This document shows, one piece after another, positions 13,670-18,575 of a stretch of DNA of 18,575 bases. Source of the DNA: DATGLE01 sp035294325. GTDB taxonomy: Bacteria > Chloroflexota > Ktedonobacteria > Ktedonobacterales > Ktedonobacteraceae. Both the position numbers and the translations under genes were made by a program. The stretch is taken from positions 1 to 18,575 of the forward strand of contig DATGLE010000305.1 of assembly GCA_035294325.1 (NCBI GenBank), read 5' to 3'. The notes beneath the pieces are model-generated. The model saw only the letters and a list, made by a program, of their open reading frames with translations, had not been told where the DNA came from and made no database searches. The number at the start of each line of letters is the position of its first letter. Position 1 is the stretch's first letter.

Positions 13670-15539
13670 TGTAGGCTGCTCCGGTGTTCTTTAGCAGCAT
13701 CACCAGGGTGACATCATCCTCCTGCTCCCATCCCTCGCCGGTGAAGCTCCTGAGTTCATTAAGCAAACGTTCAAGGAGCGAGGTCCCATCAGCGTGATCC
13801 GCGATCAACTGTTTGAGGCGCGGGAAACCAAACATCTCACGTTGAGGATTATGCGCTTCTACCAGGCCATCGCTGTAGAACAGGATGCGTTCATCATCCC
13901 CATCCAGCACAACTTCCTGCTCATCATAGCGTGTACCTGGCATCAACCCCAGCGGCATGCCAGTCGCATACAATTCACATATCTCGCGGCCATGCCGTCG
14001 ATACGGTAGATCCTGGCCGGCGTTAGCGAAACGTAGTCGTCCGTTGTCTGGATCAAGTATAGCATAGAAACAGGTGACAAACATCCTGGGCAGCGTATCA
14101 GCATAAAGCAGGTCATTTACCCGCGCCAGCGCCTCGCCCGGCGAATCGGTGGTCTGGGCGGCGGCGCGTAACATGCTGCGCGTGCTTGCCATCACCAGGG
14201 CGGCGGGTACACCTTTGTCAGCCACATCGCCGACCACCAGTCCCAACCGCCCATCTTCAAACGCTATAAAATCATAAAAGTCGCCGCCGACCTCGCGCGC
14301 CGGTTGATAATACGTCGCTACATGCCATCTCTCCAGCGCGGGCGCCTCCTCGGGCAGCAGCGAGCGCTGGATCAGTTGCGCGGTACGCAGTTCCTGCTCG
14401 ATCCGCTCACGCTGCCGCACCTCCACCTGCTGTTCGCGCACCATCTGCGCCACGCGCAGCGCCGGCGCAACCTGGGCCGAGAGTGTATTGAGCAGAGAGC
14501 GATCCTCCGAGGAGTACTGCTGTCCGCTCAGGCGCGGTCCGAGATTGAGCAGCCCGACCAGATCGCCGTGGCTGATTAAGGGCAGCGCTATCGCCACTCG
14601 CGCTTCCTTCAATGCGCGTGCAAGCGGAGAATCCAGTTGCAGCCGGTCAATCTCCAGCACGTCGACGGTCCTGAGTGCATAGGCAATCAGAGCATCATCA
14701 TCGGTAATCTCGATATTTAAAGGCTCCGTCGTGCGCAGCGGATCGGGCATCGACCCGGCGCTCAGCCGCGCATGCTCACCGGCTTTGCCCGGCATCTTGC
14801 GCCCGTTTTGCTTCCATTGCGCCATCTGGTAGGCGCCGCCAGCGCCCTCCAGAGCTGCCTCGCGCAGCCAGAGCGAGATTTCACTGGGCAGCAGCGTCTC
14901 TCGCACAATATCGATCAGCCGCGCGCTCAACTGGTCCAGGTCGATCTCCTCGCGCAGCGTGGCAGTAAACTCCGCGATCACTCTGGCGGCATCGTACCTG
15001 CTGCGATAGAAACGCCTGTCGATAAAGGCTTGAATGCGCTCCCGCAAGGGATTGAACAGCGCGACGGCCACCAGCGTCGAAATCACAATCGAGGCTTCGG
15101 ATGTGAAAGGCGCGTTGCCGCTGATCTGAACAATAAGCTGGCTGCCTACACGCACAGGGTGAACCTCGCTTGCAGGATTGCCCTGGTTAACATGCAGGAG
15201 CTGCGACGCTGTAATCAGGCCGAAGTAGACGACGGCCAGCGAGATACTTACCAGCGTGTAGACCAGCGAGCGGTTGAGAAACAGCCGGAAGCTGATGAGC
15301 CGTGTGCGGATGATGGCGAAGGCGATACCTATAAGGATGAGCAGGATCACAAGGGCCACATAAGCCTGCCGGGCAAAGGCAGAGAGCACGCCCAGAATCA
15401 GGCCAACCCGTATCACCCAGACGATAGCGAGCAGGCAGCCACGCCCTATCTGCCCACAGGTGTGCCTGAGTTTACGAGGCGTGGTCTGTACAACGGGAGC
15501 GTTGACGGCTCCAGCAGGCCGTATGGTTGCGCGACTCAT
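13533..15539 (-). CDS. Membrane GAF-SpoIIE (PP2C-type) phosphatase
   Basis: The product is 668 aa from ATG 15539, with AGGGAT about 8 nt upstream. Hydrophobic segments lie at about 36-54, 60-78 and 92-112 and more weakly at 150-163. Next come a linker similar to those of Chloroflexota sensor proteins (RRFYRSRYDAARVIAEF, 175-191), a GAF-like domain (about 195-365) and a short coiled coil (365-390). The SpoIIE domain (about 395-617) has GGDFYDF (418-424, Asp420), GDVADKG (437-443), NAGQDLPY (506-513), FYSDGLVEA (554-562) and EDDVTLVML (607-615, Asp608/609), the metal-binding acids of PP2C enzymes. It should dephosphorylate the STAS partner in response to a signal. Residues from about 620 on are not part of the domain: they are read from the kinase gene in another frame, so the natural stop may have been lost. 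Confidence 0.93.
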   Translation of the reverse strand: MSRATIRPAGAVNAPVVQTTPRKLRHTCGQIGRGCLLAIVWVIRVGLILGVLSAFARQAYVALVILLILIGIAFAIIRTRLISFRLFLNRSLVYTLVSISLAVVYFGLITASQLLHVNQGNPASEVHPVRVGSQLIVQISGNAPFTSEASIVISTLVAVALFNPLRERIQAFIDRRFYRSRYDAARVIAEFTATLREEIDLDQLSARLIDIVRETLLPSEISLWLREAALEGAGGAYQMAQWKQNGRKMPGKAGEHARLSAGSMPDPLRTTEPLNIEITDDDALIAYALRTVDVLEIDRLQLDSPLARALKEARVAIALPLISHGDLVGLLNLGPRLSGQQYSSEDRSLLNTLSAQVAPALRVAQMVREQQVEVRQRERIEQELRTAQLIQRSLLPEEAPALERWHVATYYQPAREVGGDFYDFIAFEDGRLGLVVGDVADKGVPAALVMASTRSMLRAAAQTTDSPGEALARVNDLLYADTLPRMFVTCFYAILDPDNGRLRFANAGQDLPYRRHGREICELYATGMPLGLMPGTRYDEQEVVLDGDDERILFYSDGLVEAHNPQREMFGFPRLKQLIADHADGTSLLERLLNELRSFTGEGWEQEDDVTLVMLLKNTGAAYNEKATGEARSAPGVDDSECARQRTGGDGEGGRCGAASAPGGRAPG

Positions 15540-15684
15540 CTATTCTATCCCTATGCGATTTCTATCTATAGTAATGATGCTTTCAGATTAATCATGTATA
15601 ATGGCGCTGTGTCTGGCACAGCCTGTGCAGAGCTTGCTCATATACATCAATACGTGTACAGGTGTCATCTTCTCCTTGCGCAGC

Positions 15685-15702
15685 GGCGCGATCAATCGCG
15701 CC
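15685..15702. repeat. 8-bp hairpin in the kinase-phosphatase gap
   Basis: GGCGCGAT (15685-15692) pairs with ATCGCGCC (15695-15702) over a 2-nt loop, about 40 nt after the histidine kinase stop. The 203-bp gap 15540-15742 also holds GCTGTG-TCTGG-CACAGC at 15606-15622 and an AT-rich stretch near 15560-15600 that may contain the SpoIIE gene promoter. The hairpin may terminate or attenuate read-through. Confidence 0.55.
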
Positions 15703-15742
15703 GTCACACACCATTGGATCTCATGCCGCGACTTTTAAATGG

Positions 15743-17293
15743 CTATGGCTGCGCAGGCTGCATACAGGAGCAATGCGCAACAAGGCGCGTTCCCTGTCCG
15801 GGATGGCTTTCGATGACGAACGAACCTCCCAGCGCCTGCATCCGCTCCCGCATCGAGTGCAGACCGACGCCGGAGTCATTCAATTGCGCCGTAGCGAAGC
15901 CGCGCCCGTTATCCTCGATGGTAAGCGTAACCTGATCCTGATCGCACTCCAGCACGATCTGTACATTGGTAGCCTGGCTATGGCGGGCGACGTTTGAGAG
16001 CGCTTCCTGGGTGATGCGCCAGAAAGCTTCTTCGACTGGCTGCGGCAGCGCCCAGGAGGGCGGGATATGCATATCGACGGCGATACCATGCTGGTTGCTC
16101 CAGGCCAGGATGTAATCTCGCAGCGCTTCCGAAAGCCTGTTCTCCTGGAGGGCTGCGGGACGCAGTTCCTGGATCAGCGTCGTCAATTCTTGCTGCGCCT
16201 GGTAGGCCAGCGCCTCGGCCTCCAGCAAGTGTTTGCGAGCAGCATCTTTCTCATCTATCAATGAAAGCGCCGTATCGAGCTGCATAGTGACGGCGAAGAC
16301 CTGCTGCTTGACGCTATCGTGCAGGTCGCGCGAGAGGCGGGAGCGTTCCGCCAGGCGCGCATTCTGGCCGGCCAGCGCCTGCTGCTGCGCGATGCTTTCG
16401 ACAAGCTGCCCGGCCATGCGATTGAACTGCTGCTCCAGTTGCCCAACCTCGTCTTGTTTTGCCACCCGTACACGCTGCGCATAATCGCCGTCGGCAAAGA
16501 GCGTCGTGGCAACCGCGAGTCGCCGGATACGTTTGACCAGACCGCGCGTCGTGAGCCAGCCAAAGAGTCCACCAAAGGGCGCTATGAACATGGCCCAGAA
16601 TATAGCGCTGACTAACACACCCAGGGGATAGCCCTGGAGAAAGCCCTGAATGGCGTGATCTGGCGCCTGGACATAGATTGCGCCTATCGGCTGCTTTGTC
16701 CTATCCAGCACCGGCTGTACAGTATAGCCAGCATGTCCCTGCGTGGTGGAAATTGGCGCGCTCGTCGCCCGCCCACGCAGCGCCTTTGCTATGACCTGAG
16801 ATGCGCCGGGCAGCAGGCGCGCGGCTGACGCACCGGCGGGATAGCGCGCCGGGTAGGAACTGGCGAGCACACGGCCATCGGGGGCAATCAACAGCGCGAA
16901 ATCTACCTGCTGCACGTCCGGGTTGCGTGTATCGAGATAAGGCACCGTTTTGTAGCCACTGGCATCCTGTCCCGGCGGGATCAGCGAAGCAGCCTGACCG
17001 GACATAAAGGTGCTGCGCGGATCTAGCTGCCCTCCCGAAGCTTGCGCGGCGGCGGCCAGGGCGTAGACCTGCGCGAGCTGTCTTGTTTCTGTAATCAGAT
17101 CATTGCTGTTGGCGTAAAAACGTGTCAGCGCTATATACGAGAATAAACCGAAGATGAACTCGACGAGGAGCACGACGGCGACGGTCATTACGACATAGGA
17201 GATGGTCATGCGCCATTGTATTCTTGAACTGCGCGGCGGCTTCTGTTCGCCCCTACCGGGCTTGAGCAAGGATGATATCGGTTGACGCGTCAC
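15743..17293 (-). CDS. LiaS/NarX-type sensor histidine kinase
   Basis: The product is 516 aa from a GTG at 17293, with AAAGGAG about 10 nt upstream. Topology: cytoplasmic basic N-terminus, TM1 at about 30-55, an extracellular sensor of about 165 residues (56-220) with a PAS/Cache-like stretch (DFALLIAPDGRVLASSYP, 131-148), TM2 at about 222-248, and HAMP at 249-300. HisKA_3 follows with phospho-acceptor His325 in SRDLHDSVKQQ, then a HATPase with WRITQEALSNVARHS (425-439), IEDNGRGF (459-466) and GVGLHSMRERM (475-485). It autophosphorylates and should pass phosphate to the NarL-type regulator at 11160-11813. It is the first gene of the signalling block, 203 nt ahead of the SpoIIE phosphatase. 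The C-terminal Cys508/Cys510 are unusual but of unknown meaning. Confidence 0.95.
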   Translation of the reverse strand: MTRQPISSLLKPGRGEQKPPRSSRIQWRMTISYVVMTVAVVLLVEFIFGLFSYIALTRFYANSNDLITETRQLAQVYALAAAAQASGGQLDPRSTFMSGQAASLIPPGQDASGYKTVPYLDTRNPDVQQVDFALLIAPDGRVLASSYPARYPAGASAARLLPGASQVIAKALRGRATSAPISTTQGHAGYTVQPVLDRTKQPIGAIYVQAPDHAIQGFLQGYPLGVLVSAIFWAMFIAPFGGLFGWLTTRGLVKRIRRLAVATTLFADGDYAQRVRVAKQDEVGQLEQQFNRMAGQLVESIAQQQALAGQNARLAERSRLSRDLHDSVKQQVFAVTMQLDTALSLIDEKDAARKHLLEAEALAYQAQQELTTLIQELRPAALQENRLSEALRDYILAWSNQHGIAVDMHIPPSWALPQPVEEAFWRITQEALSNVARHSQATNVQIVLECDQDQVTLTIEDNGRGFATAQLNDSGVGLHSMRERMQALGGSFVIESHPGQGTRLVAHCSCMQPAQP

Positions 17294-17346
17294 CTGCCTG
17301 CTTCTCCTTTCATCAATTTATCCTATTTTATCACGCTATATCATAC

Positions 17347-17357
17347 TACACTGTGTA
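17347..17357. promoter_or_regulatory. TACAC-N-GTGTA palindrome upstream of the histidine kinase
   Basis: TACACTGTGTA lies 54 nt upstream of the kinase start in an AT-rich region. It is the reverse complement of the site at 12827-12837. It may be an operator for autoregulation by the cognate response regulator; that is inference. Confidence 0.35.
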
Positions 17358-17400
17358 TAACTAAGAGCATACCTGATCGATCCTCCCACACCGGGCAGTC

Positions 17401-17417
17401 GCGCGGCTCCGCCGCGC
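17401..17417. repeat. GCGCGGC-TCC-GCCGCGC hairpin
   Basis: A 7-bp perfect stem with a TCC loop, directly abutting the long hairpin at 17418. The same stem with a TTC loop occurs at 18527-18543, so this looks like a recurring intergenic hairpin. Confidence 0.7.
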
Positions 17418-17474
17418 AATGGATATGTGGTGTGGCCCGGGCGCTTCGCAGTTGGGCCACACCACATATCCATT
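17418..17474. terminator. 21-bp hairpin downstream of the cupredoxin gene
   Basis: Positions 17418-17438 pair perfectly with 17454-17474 around a 15-nt loop. On the minus strand it starts 30 nt after the cupredoxin stop (17505-17507). No U-tract follows. Terminator function is inferred from position. Confidence 0.65.
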
Positions 17475-17504
17475 CTCCTTCCATCGCTTGATGGACGCTC
17501 GCTA

Positions 17505-18353
17505 TTACTGCACAATCACGGTCAGATTCATGCCCTGGTGAACCGAGCAGTAGATGTGATAGGTGCCGGCAGCGTTGAAAGGGCCGATCTCGACGCTCTT
17601 ACCGTTAACCTGGACGTGGTTGACCGAGGGCGCGCCTGCTTCCTGCTGCGGCTCTGGCTGGCCGTTCTGCCAGGAACCGTTAGAGAGAATGTGCAAGAAT
17701 GAGCCGTCATCGACGAGCAGCAGCTTCGAGCCTTTGGCGATTGTGACCGAAGACTGGTCGAAACTGGTAGGCCCCATATGCACGGTTGGTACGCCGTTCG
17801 CGCTCGCCGCAGCGGCAGCAGGCGCGGCTGTCGTCGCCGATGGCTGCACAAGCGCGCCGAGCAGCAGGAAGCCGATCAGGATGCCGGCCAGGCCCGCCAG
17901 CAGAGGCGCAAAGAAACGCGAAGAGCGGCGCTCTCCCTGGCGGTAGTTCTGTACCGTTGCTACTATCCCGGCGATCAACGCGCTGATAAAGCAGCCGAGG
18001 ATGAGCACTATAATCACAAAAGAGATGTAGGATATCGTCGCGCCTTCCGCCGCTAAGAAGTCTTTAGGGTGCTGCAAGTGATAGACGGGATAGGACGTAA
18101 CAGTGAGGAAGATGTACAGGTAGACGGCACCCAGGATGCTGCCGAGCAGTGGCGCCCAGCGCAGGCCAGCGGCGACGAGGGCCGCGCCGGCCAGCAGGAG
18201 GATGCCCAGAACGGTAACGCTGCTATTCTTTATCAGTAAACTGAAGGCAGTACACAGGATGCCACTGACGATCAAAGAGGCGAGTGTGAGCTTACCATAA
18301 GCGCTCAATGGCTGGCGAGAGAAGAAGCCAGCGCCTTTTACTGTGGCGTTCAT
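17505..18353 (-). CDS. Polytopic membrane protein with C-terminal cupredoxin domain
   Basis: The product is 282 aa from ATG 18353, with AAAGGA about 11 nt upstream. Residues 20-170 contain about five hydrophobic segments (near 21-41, 46-63, 66-86, 108-132 and 150-170). An Ala-rich linker (171-188) leads to a cupredoxin-like domain at 189-282. The type 1 copper ligands are His221 (FLHILSNGSW), Cys269, His272 and Met275 in YCSVHQGMNLTVIV, the C-x2-H-x2-M arrangement of plastocyanin-like proteins. The domain should face outside and carry electrons or bind copper. Most plastocyanins are soluble or have one anchor, so a multi-span N-terminus is uncommon. No oxidase or other redox partner is encoded next to it in the window. 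The gene is apparently monocistronic, between a 21-bp hairpin and the window edge. Confidence 0.9.
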   Translation of the reverse strand: MNATVKGAGFFSRQPLSAYGKLTLASLIVSGILCTAFSLLIKNSSVTVLGILLLAGAALVAAGLRWAPLLGSILGAVYLYIFLTVTSYPVYHLQHPKDFLAAEGATISYISFVIIVLILGCFISALIAGIVATVQNYRQGERRSSRFFAPLLAGLAGILIGFLLLGALVQPSATTAAPAAAAASANGVPTVHMGPTSFDQSSVTIAKGSKLLLVDDGSFLHILSNGSWQNGQPEPQQEAGAPSVNHVQVNGKSVEIGPFNAAGTYHIYCSVHQGMNLTVIVQ

Positions 18354-18520
18354 TTTGATTTGATCCTTTCATTTATGTAAAGCTTTGCAAAAAGATGTGA
18401 GATGACTCCTCCACCACACCCTGCGATCTGATACAAGCATATCCGCTCTCAGGGATTCAAGGATGCGTCTGAAGGCGGGATTCTATACGACTGTGGTCCC
18501 GTCCTCCACACGAACGCCGG

Positions 18521-18552
18521 ATATTCGCGCGGCTTCGCCGCGCAGGGAATAT
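18521..18552. repeat. ATATTC-GCGCGGC-TTC-GCCGCGC-agg-GAATAT hairpin
   Basis: A 7-bp stem with a TTC loop (18527-18543) is extended, after a 3-nt bulge, by ATATTC (18521-18526) pairing with GAATAT (18547-18552). It shares its core with 17401-17417. The remaining upstream region of the cupredoxin gene (18354-18520) shows no gene and no promoter I would defend; the element may continue past the window end. Confidence 0.65.
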
Positions 18553-18575
18553 ATTGGTGGCGTGGAAACATGCGC

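Noticed and set aside
14772..15935. 387-codon plus-strand open frame
   Set aside because: It is antisense to the SpoIIE and histidine kinase genes, with His/Gln/Arg-rich shadow composition and no domain.

Overview
The window looks like chromosomal DNA of a moderately GC-rich, free-living bacterium. I infer Chloroflexota, probably class Ktedonobacteria. The basis is the mix of a Pro/Thr-rich stalked LamG-like surface protein, LiaS/LiaR-type two-component genes, a large SpoIIE partner-switching operon, a polytopic membrane-anchored cupredoxin and an archease/RtcB pair. No sequence search was possible, so the taxonomy is tentative. No rRNA, tRNA, CRISPR array, transposase or phage gene was seen.

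Layout, left to right. (1) 41-850(+): membrane-anchored LamG-like protein, followed at once by a perfect 33-bp inverted repeat. (2) 1255-1919(-): a compact metal-response unit. A MerR-family regulator (start 1864) lies behind a textbook MerR promoter: TTGACC, 19-bp spacer, TACACT, with an ACCTTCC-N7-GGAAGGT dyad. Overlapping its 3' end in another frame is a 29-residue peptide whose last 19 residues are ten Cys alternating with single other residues, and it has its own strong ribosome binding site. This metallothionein-like peptide is the most interesting item here. (3) 2056-3099(-): SDR-family epimerase/dehydrogenase, divergent across a 476-bp gap from (4) 3576-6942(+): aldehyde dehydrogenase and CPA1-type Na+/H+ antiporter, 19 nt apart. 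(5) 7006-8997(-): leader ORF, archease and RtcB RNA ligase behind a near-consensus sigma-70-type promoter. (6) 9270-10676(-): cystathionine beta-synthase with two CBS domains.

(7) 11160-17293(-) is a signalling block. In transcription order it holds a LiaS/NarX-like histidine kinase, a GAF-SpoIIE phosphatase, an RsbW-like kinase, a STAS antagonist, a DUF1990-like protein and a NarL/LiaR-type response regulator. It probably joins a two-component input to a phosphatase/kinase/antagonist partner switch; no sigma factor is in the window. (8) 17505-18353(-): membrane-anchored cupredoxin, a second thiophilic-metal theme about 16 kb from the MerR unit.

The non-coding DNA is unusually structured. 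Most gene ends carry long, perfect or nearly perfect inverted repeats (21 to 35 bp) whose sequences differ from one another and which lack classic U-tracts. There is also a composite inverted-repeat element of about 190 bp (9077-9269) and a 66/65-bp tandem repeat (10980-11137) related to the adjacent hairpin.
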